Below the pieces are notes generated by a model. That model saw nothing but the letters and a program-made list of their open reading frames with translations, had not been told where the DNA came from and searched no databases. From the NCBI GenBank assembly GCA_937910655.1, contig CALEMV010000277.1:1-6136 (forward strand): DNA of 6,136 nt. Direction: 5' to 3'. Source of the DNA: an uncultured Solobacterium sp. (lineage in GTDB: Bacteria; Bacillota_I; Bacilli_A; Erysipelotrichales; Erysipelotrichaceae). The position numbers and the translations under genes are program-made. How positions within the stretch are numbered: the stretch's first letter is position 1; the number at the start of each line of letters is the position of its first letter. Positions 1 through 6,136 of this stretch are shown here, one piece after another.

Positions 1-1
1 T

Positions 2-64
2 AGTGTAACACTGAATGAGAATGATTTCAAATCAAAAATAAAGATTCCAGTTTTATTGGAATAG
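2..64 (+). CDS. Possible C-terminal end of an upstream gene (partial)
   Basis: Only one of the three forward frames stays open from the window edge. It encodes about 20 residues ending in KIKIPVLLE and stops at TAG 62-64. The fragment alternates polar and aliphatic residues, as a beta-strand tail would, but it is too short to assign to a family. It could equally be chance: an open run of 20 codons is not significant in AT-rich DNA. An inverted repeat ATTCCA/TGGAAT (44-49 and 57-62) overlaps its end but has no T-run, so it is not a convincing terminator. Confidence 0.35.
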   Translation, partial: SVTLNENDFKSKIKIPVLLE

Positions 65-81
65 CTTGAGATAGGATGGTG

Positions 82-111
82 AAGACAATAGGAGATAATT
101 CTAGTTATAAT
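82..111 (+). promoter_or_regulatory. Candidate sigma-A promoter upstream of the XRE gene
   Basis: A perfect TATAAT lies at 106-111. AAGACA at 82-87, with an 18-base spacer, matches the -35 consensus TTGACA at four of six positions. Transcription would start near 118 and leave a leader of about 85 bases before the ATG at 203, with no Shine-Dalgarno near that ATG. The rest of the 65-202 spacer is AT-rich. It holds an AATACT (142-147) / AGTATT (178-183) inverted pair that might be an operator, but nothing I can assign firmly. Confidence 0.4.
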
Positions 112-190
112 GCGACATTCTATTAATAATGGAATATAAATAATACTCTAGAATTTCTGTAGTTCAGTATGAAAACCAGTATTCATTTTC

Positions 191-196
191 TATATT
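191..196 (+). promoter_or_regulatory. Candidate -10 element for leaderless XRE transcript
   Basis: TATATT ends exactly six bases before the ATG at 203, so the normal start distance would put +1 on the A of the start codon. There is no TG extension and no recognisable -35 hexamer at the right distance. On its own this is weak. It is listed because rlmA and the membrane-protein gene show the same six-base spacing and also lack a Shine-Dalgarno. Confidence 0.35.
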
Positions 197-202
197 GAAG
201 TT

Positions 203-616
203 ATGAAAAAAACAATACAAGATTCTATGAGATTGATGACATACCAAATGAGAAAATTACGCATCAACCATCATATGACACAAAAACAAATGGCAGATAT
301 TCTAAATGTTTCAGCACAATCAATTTCTGCGTATGAAAATGGTGTAATTCGTCCAGACATCGAAATCATAATGAAATACGCCGAGTATTTTAAAGTGGAT
401 ATGGATTATCTAACCGGTGTTAATTTATATGGTCCGATCAAAGACGTATTTCCAACACAGACGGAAGCACAGATGTTTATGGCATATCGCAGAAGACCTG
501 CTTGGATGAGAAAGGTGATACGTGAGCTTTGTTTTAATGGAACAAAGTATCGTACCCAAGATGAAGAGTCAGAATATACAACTTTGTTAAGTGATCATGA
601 AGGAGACTATCAATAA
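203..616 (+). CDS. XRE/Cro-type helix-turn-helix transcriptional regulator
   Basis: This 137-residue protein is probably a DNA-binding repressor or switch protein. Residues about 17-72 form a complete HTH_3 (Cro/C1) domain. TQKQMADILNVS is the scaffold helix, AQSISAYENG the recognition region, RPDIEIIMKYAEYF the following helices, and VDMDYLTG the usual end of the domain. Residues 73-137 are an unassigned tail, first basic (AYRRRPAWMRKVIREL) and then acidic; it may be a dimerisation or effector segment. There is no membrane segment or peptidase motif. The first ATG is chosen because it keeps a normal lead-in to the domain. It has no Shine-Dalgarno (only GAAG two bases away) and may be read leaderless. 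The gene converges on rlmA, whose stop is 17 bases away. Target genes are unknown; nothing nearby suggests a phage or toxin-antitoxin pair. The family call is firm, the role is not. Confidence 0.88.
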   Translation: MKKTIQDSMRLMTYQMRKLRINHHMTQKQMADILNVSAQSISAYENGVIRPDIEIIMKYAEYFKVDMDYLTGVNLYGPIKDVFPTQTEAQMFMAYRRRPAWMRKVIRELCFNGTKYRTQDEESEYTTLLSDHEGDYQ

Positions 617-649
617 AGACATCCATGTTTCGTTACATAGATGTCTTTT
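615..649. terminator. Bidirectional hairpin terminator between XRE gene and rlmA
   Basis: AAAGACATC (615-623) pairs perfectly with GATGTCTTT (640-648). After a C/A mismatch the stem continues with ATGT (625-628) and ACAT (635-638), closing a six-base loop. The T-run is short on both strands (TTTT at 646-649 forward, TTTATT in reverse), so efficiency may be moderate. The hairpin begins inside the XRE stop codon, and the rlmA stop codon (633-635) reaches into its loop. Confidence 0.7.
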
Positions 650-1412
650 CATAAACACGAATACGGAACTGACAAGTAAGATCTAATGTTGGAATCTTTA
701 ATAAACGTTGCTTGTCCTCAATGGATGTTTTATATGCATATGGGGTCATTTGAAATAATTGATTCAGTGTTTCTTGATCTAGTGTTGCGGTATTTTCAAT
801 CATTTCATCTTGAATCAGTGTTAAGTTTGTATTGATATCCTCTAAGATATTTTCATATGGAGTATCATAGAGAACAGCTTTCATTTCAAATAAGTGTTTT
901 GGCCCAGGGGTAACAAAAATAAACTTACCACCTGGTTTTAAGATACGTTGTAATTCTTCAGTTGCGGCAGGTGCAAAGCAGGTGACTGCTACATCACAGG
1001 ATTCATCTTCGATTGGAAGGTGAAAGATAGAGGATACAACATACTGTGTCGACTTGTCATTTTTCGAAGCGTGTTTTAGGGCATCTTTCGATAAGTCGAA
1101 ACCATATTTTTCTTGTGCAATAAAACCATCAGTGTAATATCCTTCCCCACAACCTAGGTCAACAAATACTTCTGGATGAAACTTTGTATTTAGATTGACG
1201 AGATGTTCCTTCAAGAAGGCGTAAACACCTTTCTCTAGAAAAGCGGTACGTGCTTTTACCATCTCGTTATTATCACCATGGAGTGGCTTATTTGAACGAT
1301 ATAGGTTGATATAACCCTGCTTTGCGAAATCAAAGTGATGGTTATTTTCACATACGAGCTCACGCGCAATACGATTAAATTTTGTTTTACAAATTGGACA
1401 AATTAATTTCAT
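633..1412 (-). CDS. rlmA: 23S rRNA (guanine-N1)-methyltransferase, RlmA family
   Basis: This SAM-dependent enzyme methylates N1 of a guanine in the helix 35 region of 23S rRNA. The family modifies G745 in E. coli-type bacteria and G748 (RlmAII/TlrB type) in Gram-positives; the second is expected here by inference. The N-terminal zinc finger is intact (C5, C8, C21, H25, the same spacing as I recall for E. coli RlmA) and is followed by the family motif FDFAKQGYINL. SAM motif I is VDLGCGEGYYT (about 84-94). Later hallmarks are LKPGGKFIFVTPGPKHL (about 158-174) and QMTPYAYK near 221-228. Its 259 residues are close to the usual 265-270. I start at ATG 1412 because it gives MKLICPIC with the usual lead into the finger; a TTG at 1430 would add six residues and overlap the promoter. 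There is no Shine-Dalgarno, so a leaderless transcript is likely. It is divergent from tetR and shares the operator region. Confidence 0.92.
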   Translation of the reverse strand: MKLICPICKTKFNRIARELVCENNHHFDFAKQGYINLYRSNKPLHGDNNEMVKARTAFLEKGVYAFLKEHLVNLNTKFHPEVFVDLGCGEGYYTDGFIAQEKYGFDLSKDALKHASKNDKSTQYVVSSIFHLPIEDESCDVAVTCFAPAATEELQRILKPGGKFIFVTPGPKHLFEMKAVLYDTPYENILEDINTNLTLIQDEMIENTATLDQETLNQLFQMTPYAYKTSIEDKQRLLKIPTLDLTCQFRIRVYEKTSM

Positions 1413-1418
1413 AGACAA

Positions 1419-1427
1419 AGTATAGCA
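1419..1427 (-). promoter_or_regulatory. Extended -10 promoter of rlmA, predicted leaderless
   Basis: On the minus strand the motif is TGC-TATACT, a full extended -10. Six bases (TTGTCT) separate it from the ATG at 1412, so +1 should fall on or next to the start codon. The -35 zone (about 1441-1447) is poor (CTTTCA, 16-base spacer), as is common with extended -10 promoters. That zone lies inside the 1437-1453 inverted repeat. Confidence 0.6.
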
Positions 1428-1435
1428 CAAAGTAC

Positions 1436-1463
1436 TTGACTGAAAGTCAGTCAGTGATATAGT
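1436..1463 (+). promoter_or_regulatory. Promoter of the tetR operon
   Basis: TTGACT (1436-1441) and TATAGT (1458-1463) are separated by 16 bases, and TG at 1455-1456 makes the -10 extended. Transcription would start near 1470, right at the AGGAGGT ribosome site (1470-1476), giving a leader of only about 15 bases. The -35 overlaps the left arm of the inverted repeat, as expected for an autorepressed gene. Confidence 0.7.
1437..1453. promoter_or_regulatory. Inverted-repeat operator, probable TetR-family binding site
   Basis: TGACTGA-AAG-TCAGTCA is a perfect 7-3-7 palindrome. It covers most of the tetR -35 and spacer on the plus strand and the -35 zone of rlmA on the minus strand. TGACTGA/TCAGTCA arms resemble sites I associate with autoregulated TetR-family repressors in Firmicutes, and the repeat lies directly in front of a tetR gene. 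Binding would be expected to shut both promoters. The repeat is seen directly; its protein partner is inferred. Confidence 0.75.
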
Positions 1464-1484
1464 AGATGTAGGAGGTAATAAAAG

Positions 1485-2048
1485 ATGCCTGAAAATAAAG
1501 ATAACGAAGAACGAAAGAATGAGTTTATAGATGCGGCAGAAAAGCTATTTAAAGAAAATGGCATTGTAGAAACAACAATCAGTTCCATTGTAAAAGAGAT
1601 GGATGTAGCAAAAGGACTATTCTACTATTACTTCAAATCAAAAGATGATGTAATTGAAGCAATCAGTAATAAATACAACGAAGCATTTAATGCCATGATG
1701 CAGGAAAGCATGAATAAAGAGGATTATACAGAACGTTTAAAACAGTTCGTTCATAACTCAGTGAAGTCTTTCCATGTATTACATGAAAAACTTAATGGCG
1801 AAGATGGTGCAGATCTTTCTAACCTAAGTGTTAGATCTACCTTGGAAGCGAAGAATAAAGCAATCACAGATTTAACAAAACTATTTGATGAAGGAGTACG
1901 ACTTGGTGAGTTAACATTAGACAACACGAAGTATTACGCAAACATCTTAATCAGTGGTATTGTAGAGTTGATTGACCAAGGCGAAGCTACAAATGAAGAA
2001 ATCGCATTTATTATTTGGGACCTCATTGAAAGGGCCGGAAAGGACTAA
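1485..2048 (+). CDS. TetR/AcrR-family transcriptional regulator
   Basis: This 187-residue protein is a probable ligand-responsive repressor. The N-terminal TetR HTH domain spans about residues 12-60: NEFIDAAEKLFKENG, then TTISSIVKEMDVAKGLFYYYFKSKDDV, the classic turn and recognition helix followed by YYYFKSK. The rest (about 61-187) is the helical ligand-binding and dimerisation half, which is too variable to predict an inducer. The start is secure: AGGAGGT lies nine bases upstream of the ATG. The protein most likely binds the 17-bp palindrome in its own promoter, giving autorepression and control of the downstream small gene and of divergent rlmA. No transporter or drug-modifying enzyme of the kind many TetR proteins control lies alongside on the same strand, which is unusual and points to rlmA or the small protein as the local target. 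Confidence 0.93.
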   Translation: MPENKDNEERKNEFIDAAEKLFKENGIVETTISSIVKEMDVAKGLFYYYFKSKDDVIEAISNKYNEAFNAMMQESMNKEDYTERLKQFVHNSVKSFHVLHEKLNGEDGADLSNLSVRSTLEAKNKAITDLTKLFDEGVRLGELTLDNTKYYANILISGIVELIDQGEATNEEIAFIIWDLIERAGKD

Positions 2049-2052
2049 GGAC

Positions 2053-2379
2053 ATGTCAGAAAATAACAAGAATGGATTCGAAGATTTAGGAAAAACAATT
2101 TCCGATTTACTAACAAACGTTACAAAGGTTGTAACAGAAAGTACAGAAGGTCTTACTTCTAAGTTAAAGGTTGAAAAGCAAAAGGCTGAAATTCGTGCCG
2201 AGATTGGACATCACTCACGTGAGCTATCTAAGTACTATGAAACATTAGGCCGTAACTACTACAACGATATTGTTATCAATAAGAAGTCTGGTACATATAC
2301 AGAAGTAATGGACAATATCCGTACAAAAGAAAAGTTAATTGAACTTTTAAACGAAAAGTTAGACGTATTAGAGAAGTAA
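2053..2379 (+). CDS. Small helical/coiled-coil protein co-transcribed with tetR, unknown function
   Basis: I do not recognise a named family with confidence. The 108-residue product is charged, has no cysteine, no signal peptide and no membrane segment, and looks almost wholly helical. Residues 8-38 are amphipathic and rich in Thr, Ser and Val. Residues 39-71 are a charged helix with the pattern AEIGHHSRELSKYYETLGRNYYN. Residues 84-108 have heptad-like Leu/Ile spacing (IRTKEKLIELLNEKLDVLEK). The central pattern recalls small Firmicutes proteins in which a coiled coil with an E-I-G-x-x-Y-Y-type signature precedes a C-terminal zinc ribbon; here the ribbon is absent. I choose ATG 2053 because AAAGGA ends eight bases upstream, at the end of tetR, and the product reads cleanly. 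A longer in-frame start at 1972 would lie inside tetR with no ribosome site. The gap to tetR is four bases, so the two are one operon. A strong terminator follows. Confidence 0.82.
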   Translation: MSENNKNGFEDLGKTISDLLTNVTKVVTESTEGLTSKLKVEKQKAEIRAEIGHHSRELSKYYETLGRNYYNDIVINKKSGTYTEVMDNIRTKEKLIELLNEKLDVLEK

Positions 2380-2384
2380 TGAAA

Positions 2385-2419
2385 AAGTGCGATTCTTAGG
2401 AGTCGCACTTATCTTTTTT
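2385..2419. terminator. Strong bidirectional intrinsic terminator
   Basis: AAGTGCGA (2385-2392) pairs with TCGCACTT (2403-2410). TTC/GAG extends the stem to 11 pairs (one G-U) around a four-base loop TTAG. The plus strand follows with ATCTTTTTT (2411-2419). The minus strand ends in T5 from the A-run at 2382-2386. It ends the tetR operon forward and the queuosine operon in reverse. The queH stop codon (2396-2398) sits in the loop, so the last queH codons form one arm. Confidence 0.9.
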
Positions 2420-3091
2420 ACGAGAATCATAGGAATACTTACAACCACAGTAATCTTGACGATATAGACAATATGCATCAGAGATTTCTGTAGAATGTTG
2501 TTGACCATTTCCCTTTTTAAAATCAGAGTAGAAATACTTCGTGTATGAATATTTCTGCTGTAATGAGCGGCCAATCTCATTGAGCTTCTGAGAATCTTTT
2601 TGACGTGAGAAGGTCATGACCGTTGTAAAGTAGTCATAGCCATTTTGGTCTGCATAGGCAAACGCTGCATTCATTCTCTCTGTGTAACATGAGAAACAAC
2701 GTAGCCATCCTTCAGGATCATCTTTTCTTTTTGCCAAAAGTTTTTGGTCAAAAGCATCATAGTTATAAGGCTCTATTACCATTTTAATTTCTCCATGCCA
2801 TCTTTCATCCAGATACCGTTTCATATCAGATAAACGCATGTCGTATTCTGAGGCTGGCCAGATGTTGGAGTTATTATACATAATCGTTACATCAAAAACT
2901 TCATGAAGGAATTCCAAAGGCCAACATGCGCATACAATACAACATGCATGTAAGAGTAATTTTGGCTTTTTGTTTGTGCTAGCTTTGATGTTTTTCATCT
3001 CCTTGAGGGACTCTATATAATAGTTTGTCTTCGTGGAAGATTTGCGATTCTTTAAATAGGCAATATAGGCTTCTTTTTCTTTTTCATTCAT
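2396..3091 (-). CDS. queH: Epoxyqueuosine reductase QueH
   Basis: QueH carries out the last step of queuosine synthesis, reducing epoxyqueuosine to queuosine in the tRNA anticodon. It is a metal-dependent replacement for the cobalamin enzyme QueG. Family marks are visible along the 231 residues: LLLHACCIVC (45-54), YNNSNIWPASEYDMR (72-86), the WLRCFSCYTERM block with C132 and C135, FTTVMTFSRQKD (155-166), and AYCLYRQDYCGCKYS with C208, C215 and C217. The conserved cysteines are those expected for iron-sulfur and metal binding. C56 makes the first motif CC-x2-C-x-C, a little unlike the common CCAPC form. The roughly 40 residues before the first motif are charged and helical; similar lead-ins occur in some Bacilli. 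The ATG overlaps the queA stop by eight bases and lacks a clear ribosome site, so translation is probably coupled to queA. A later ATG at residue 32 is possible but less likely. Confidence 0.9.
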   Translation of the reverse strand: MNEKEKEAYIAYLKNRKSSTKTNYYIESLKEMKNIKASTNKKPKLLLHACCIVCACWPLEFLHEVFDVTIMYNNSNIWPASEYDMRLSDMKRYLDERWHGEIKMVIEPYNYDAFDQKLLAKRKDDPEGWLRCFSCYTERMNAAFAYADQNGYDYFTTVMTFSRQKDSQKLNEIGRSLQQKYSYTKYFYSDFKKGNGQQHSTEISDAYCLYRQDYCGCKYSYDSRKKDKCDS

Positions 3092-4121
3092 TGGTGATTA
3101 ACATGCAATCGCCGAAGGAGAAGAAACGGTATTTCTCCTTTACTGCATGGCGATACGCTTCTAGAGTAAATTCATATCCTGCAAAGGACGCAATCATCAT
3201 AATAAGTGTGGACTTTGGAAGATGGAAGTTTGTTAACATACCATCGATCGTATGCCACTGATATCCTGGGTAGATGAATAGTTTTGTCTCACCAGAACAT
3301 TCCTCAAACTTACCAAATCGATTCCATACGGACTCAAGCGTACGTACAGATGTCGTGCCAATCGCAAAGATACGTTGACCATTAGACTTGGCAGCGTTTA
3401 ATGTGTCCGCAGCTTCCTTAGACATGTAGTAAACTTCACTATGCATGTCGTGGTCTTCGACATCTTCTGTATCCATTGGTCTAAAAGTACCTAAACCTAC
3501 ATGTAGTGTTACATCAACGACTGTAACACCTTTTTCTTTGAGCTTGATAAAGATTTCATCTGTAAAGTGTAAACCGGCTGTTGGGGCTGCAGCAGAACCT
3601 CTTACCTTGGCATAGACAGTCTGGTAGCGCTCTGGGTCATTTAACTTCTCTTTGATATATGGTGGTAATGGTACATTTCCTAATTCATCTAAGATTTCAT
3701 TGAAGATACCATCGTAAATCATACGCATCTTACGTAAACCTTTTTCGCCAATTTCTACACATTCTGCACGTAAACGTCCATCGTGGAAGGAAACAATAGT
3801 GCCAAGTTTCACTACCTTCGCATTACCAACTAGACACTCCCAAATATCATCTGGAAGTTGTCTTAGTAGAAGTAACTCAACATGAGCACCTGTTTCTTCT
3901 TTTGTGCCGAATAATCTAGCAGGGATAACACGTGTATTATTGCGCACTAGAATATCACCTGCATGCAGGTAGTCTACAATATCGTAGAAGTGTTTGTCTT
4001 CATATTTCTTTTCTGTATTATGAATGACAAGCATACGAGAAGAAGTGCGATCAAGCAGTGGGGTTTGCGCAATCAGTTCTTCAGGTAAGTTATAATCAAA
4101 ATCACTTGTTTTCCATTTCAT
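3084..4121 (-). CDS. queA: S-adenosylmethionine:tRNA ribosyltransferase-isomerase QueA
   Basis: QueA transfers and rearranges the ribosyl part of S-adenosylmethionine onto preQ1 at tRNA position 34, giving epoxyqueuosine. The 345-residue length is typical. Family blocks are in order: SDFDYNLPEELIAQTPLLDRTSSRML (about 6-31), DILVRNNTRVIPARLFG (about 57-73), ELGNVPLPPYI with YQTVYAKVRGSAAAPTAGLHFT (about 146-183), DVTLHVGLGTFRPM (about 201-214), IGTTSVRTLE (about 250-259), and near the end TNFHLPKSTLIMMIASFAG and YRFFSFGDCMLI. I start at ATG 4121 because AGAGGA lies seven bases upstream and the product then begins MKWKTSDFDY. An upstream in-frame ATG at 4142 would add seven residues inside tgt. 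Only one base separates the tgt stop from this ATG, and the ribosome site lies within the last tgt codons, so the two are tightly coupled. queH follows with an overlap. Confidence 0.96.
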   Translation of the reverse strand: MKWKTSDFDYNLPEELIAQTPLLDRTSSRMLVIHNTEKKYEDKHFYDIVDYLHAGDILVRNNTRVIPARLFGTKEETGAHVELLLLRQLPDDIWECLVGNAKVVKLGTIVSFHDGRLRAECVEIGEKGLRKMRMIYDGIFNEILDELGNVPLPPYIKEKLNDPERYQTVYAKVRGSAAAPTAGLHFTDEIFIKLKEKGVTVVDVTLHVGLGTFRPMDTEDVEDHDMHSEVYYMSKEAADTLNAAKSNGQRIFAIGTTSVRTLESVWNRFGKFEECSGETKLFIYPGYQWHTIDGMLTNFHLPKSTLIMMIASFAGYEFTLEAYRHAVKEKYRFFSFGDCMLITNE

Positions 4122-4122
4122 A

Positions 4123-5292
<1,170 letters not shown>

Positions 5293-5321
5293 TTACTTTA
5301 ATTCGCTGAGAAACATCTGCG

Positions 5322-5330
5322 TGTTATAAT
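5322..5330 (+). promoter_or_regulatory. Extended -10 promoter of membrane-protein operon, predicted leaderless
   Basis: TGT-TATAAT is a perfect extended -10. It ends six bases (GTTTTT) before the ATG at 5337, which places +1 on the start codon. No Shine-Dalgarno exists in front of that ATG. The -35 zone (TTCGCT at 5302-5307, 17-base spacer) is weak. Confidence 0.65.
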
Positions 5331-5336
5331 GTTTTT

Positions 5337-5786
5337 ATGAGATCGAAAGAAATACGTGTAAGAAATTTACCGAAAGATGACGTTCCTTTTTACGTTTCCA
5401 ATGTAAAACCAACATCATTTTTAATGATTGCGATGGTTGCTGGTATCAGTTTTTTATGGATACGTTCCTATTTGCAGGTGATTGGAGTCATGGTCATCAT
5501 GGTGTCGTTATTCTCATTATTGATGTTGCCGGATTGTAAACTATATGAAATTCATCAGGACTACATTGTGCTTTACAATCGTCATGATAAAAGAGAGTGT
5601 TTCATCATCTACTATGAAGATATGGTATCTTGGCATTATGAATGGAATCCAAGTTATGACCAACTCGTTATTTCACTAGTGGATGGCAGTGTAGAAAAAC
5701 AAGAAGTCTATGCGAAATATCGCATTGAGAAGTGGTTAAATTCTTTGGCACCAGGCAAACAAGCAAAAAAGAATTATAGAAAGTAG
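5337..5786 (+). CDS. Two-TM membrane protein with possible PH-like cytoplasmic domain
   Basis: The function is unknown. The 149 residues open with a charged cytoplasmic-type segment (1-24). Two hydrophobic helices follow, at about 26-42 (SFLMIAMVAGISFLWI) and 46-64 (LQVIGVMVIMVSLFSLLML), with an Arg between them. The C-terminal half (67-137) alternates beta-like stretches: KLYEIHQDYIVLYN, ECFIIYYEDMVSWHYEW, QLVISLVDGSVEKQEVYA, then a helix YRIEKWLNSL. A two-helix hairpin followed by this strand pattern is like bacterial PH-domain (bPH) membrane proteins. I offer that only as a structural resemblance, since no diagnostic motif exists. The tail is basic (KQAKKNYRK). The ATG is the first in frame and has no ribosome site; the -10 spacing suggests a leaderless mRNA. 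The ArsR gene begins six bases after its stop, so the two are probably co-transcribed. Confidence 0.85.
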   Translation: MRSKEIRVRNLPKDDVPFYVSNVKPTSFLMIAMVAGISFLWIRSYLQVIGVMVIMVSLFSLLMLPDCKLYEIHQDYIVLYNRHDKRECFIIYYEDMVSWHYEWNPSYDQLVISLVDGSVEKQEVYAKYRIEKWLNSLAPGKQAKKNYRK

Positions 5787-5792
5787 GATGTG

Positions 5793-6128
5793 ATGAAATT
5801 AGTAAATCCTGAAGCAGTTGAGAAATGTAAAGCAAATATGATTTGTGAAGCGGATGTTGATAATATGAGTCTTATCTTTGATATGTTTAGTGATAGCACC
5901 AGACTCAAGATTATGAATGCGCTCTTTGTCAGCGAACTTTGTGTTGGTGATTTAGCCGCACTATTACAGATGAGTACCAGTGCTATCAGTCATCAATTAT
6001 CTTCTTTGAAGAAAACAAAACTAGTAAAGACAAAGAAGATCGGTAAGAATGTCTATTATTCCATGGCAGATGAACATATCGAAAAGATTTACCAGATGAC
6101 ATACGAGCATATTAAAGAAGATGACTAA
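5793..6128 (+). CDS. ArsR/SmtB-family metal-sensing repressor, probably zinc-responsive
   Basis: This 111-residue winged-helix repressor should release DNA when it binds metal. The core is FDMFSDSTRLKIMNAL (about 28-43), then ELCVGDLAALLQMSTSAISHQLSSLKKTKLV (helices 3-4) and the wing KKIGKNVYYSMAD. Two metal sites can be read by comparison with SmtB of Synechococcus. The alpha-5 zinc ligands (Asp104, His106, His117, Glu120 in SmtB) match the C-terminal DEHIEKIYQMTYEHIKE at every position. The alpha-3N site has Cys and Asp in ELCVGD plus N-terminal cysteines at residues 12 and 18. ATG 5793 is chosen; a GTG at 5790 just before it is possible. AGGA lies only four bases upstream, overlapping the previous gene's stop, so translation is probably coupled to that gene. 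A likely new start codon overlaps its end. I infer control of metal efflux downstream; zinc is likeliest, with cadmium, cobalt or lead not excluded. Confidence 0.92.
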   Translation: MKLVNPEAVEKCKANMICEADVDNMSLIFDMFSDSTRLKIMNALFVSELCVGDLAALLQMSTSAISHQLSSLKKTKLVKTKKIGKNVYYSMADEHIEKIYQMTYEHIKEDD

Positions 6129-6136
6129 GATTGTAG
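6121..6136 (+). CDS. Possible start of next gene, cut by window end
   Basis: An ATG at 6121 overlaps the last bases of the ArsR gene (ATGACTAA) and reads MTKIV before the window ends. AAGAAG immediately in front is a weak ribosome-site match. Overlapping starts are typical of coupled genes, and a transporter (CDF or P-type ATPase) commonly follows an SmtB-like repressor. Five codons cannot identify a product; both existence and function are inference. Confidence 0.35.

Noticed and set aside
44..62. ATTCCA/TGGAAT hairpin as a terminator for the upstream fragment
   Set aside because: The stem has only six AT-rich pairs and is not followed by a T-run.
76..126. Tiny open frame (16 codons, MVKTIG...) upstream of the XRE gene, as a leader peptide
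   Set aside because: The proposed promoter -10 at 106-111 lies inside it, and no attenuator-like hairpin follows.
203..616. XRE gene as part of a phage lysogeny module or toxin-antitoxin pair
   Set aside because: No integrase, Cro partner, toxin-like gene or attachment repeat is visible; the neighbours are housekeeping genes on other transcripts.
2368..2580. Minus-strand open frame of 70 codons
   Set aside because: It lies in another frame over the end of queH and the terminator, has no ribosome site and no recognisable product.
3025..3261. Plus-strand open frame of 78 codons
   Set aside because: It is antisense to the queA/queH junction, and both of those genes are unmistakable.

Overview
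This is a low-GC, gene-dense bacterial window. The proteins and signals are Firmicutes-like (Bacillota): AT-rich codons, AGGAGG-type ribosome sites, extended -10 promoters, and QueH instead of QueG. My best guess from general protein character is the Erysipelotrichia or a nearby lineage; no 16S rRNA or other decisive marker is present, so this is inference. No rRNA, tRNA, CRISPR array, insertion sequence or phage gene is visible. Most of the window is housekeeping and regulatory DNA.

Layout. Positions 2-64 may be the tail of an upstream gene. A 138-bp spacer with candidate promoters then leads to an XRE-family regulator (203-616, +). It converges on rlmA (633-1412, -), a 23S rRNA guanine-N1 methyltransferase, and the pair shares a hairpin terminator. 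rlmA is divergent from a TetR-family regulator (1485-2048, +). A perfect 7-3-7 inverted repeat lies between them and covers the -35 zones of both promoters. Behind tetR, with only a 4-base gap, is a small unrecognised helical/coiled-coil protein (2053-2379, +). That operon converges on a minus-strand queuosine operon, tgt-queA-queH (5256 down to 2396), across a strong bidirectional terminator. Divergent from tgt is an operon with a two-TM membrane protein (5337-5786, +), an SmtB-like ArsR zinc sensor (5793-6128, +), and probably the first codons of another gene (6121 onward).

How the genes work together. Tgt puts preQ1 into position 34 of GUN-anticodon tRNAs, QueA converts it to epoxyqueuosine, and QueH reduces that to queuosine. 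No preQ1 synthesis genes are in view. The TetR operator predicts shared control of tetR, its small partner and rlmA. The ArsR protein keeps candidate ligands for both the alpha-3N and alpha-5 metal sites and probably controls metal efflux encoded just beyond the window.

The least ordinary feature is translational. Three transcription-unit-leading genes (XRE, rlmA, the membrane protein) lack a Shine-Dalgarno and have a -10-like hexamer ending exactly six bases before the ATG, which predicts leaderless mRNAs. I did not find a clear new multi-gene system. The TetR/small-protein/rlmA locus is the best candidate for undescribed biology.
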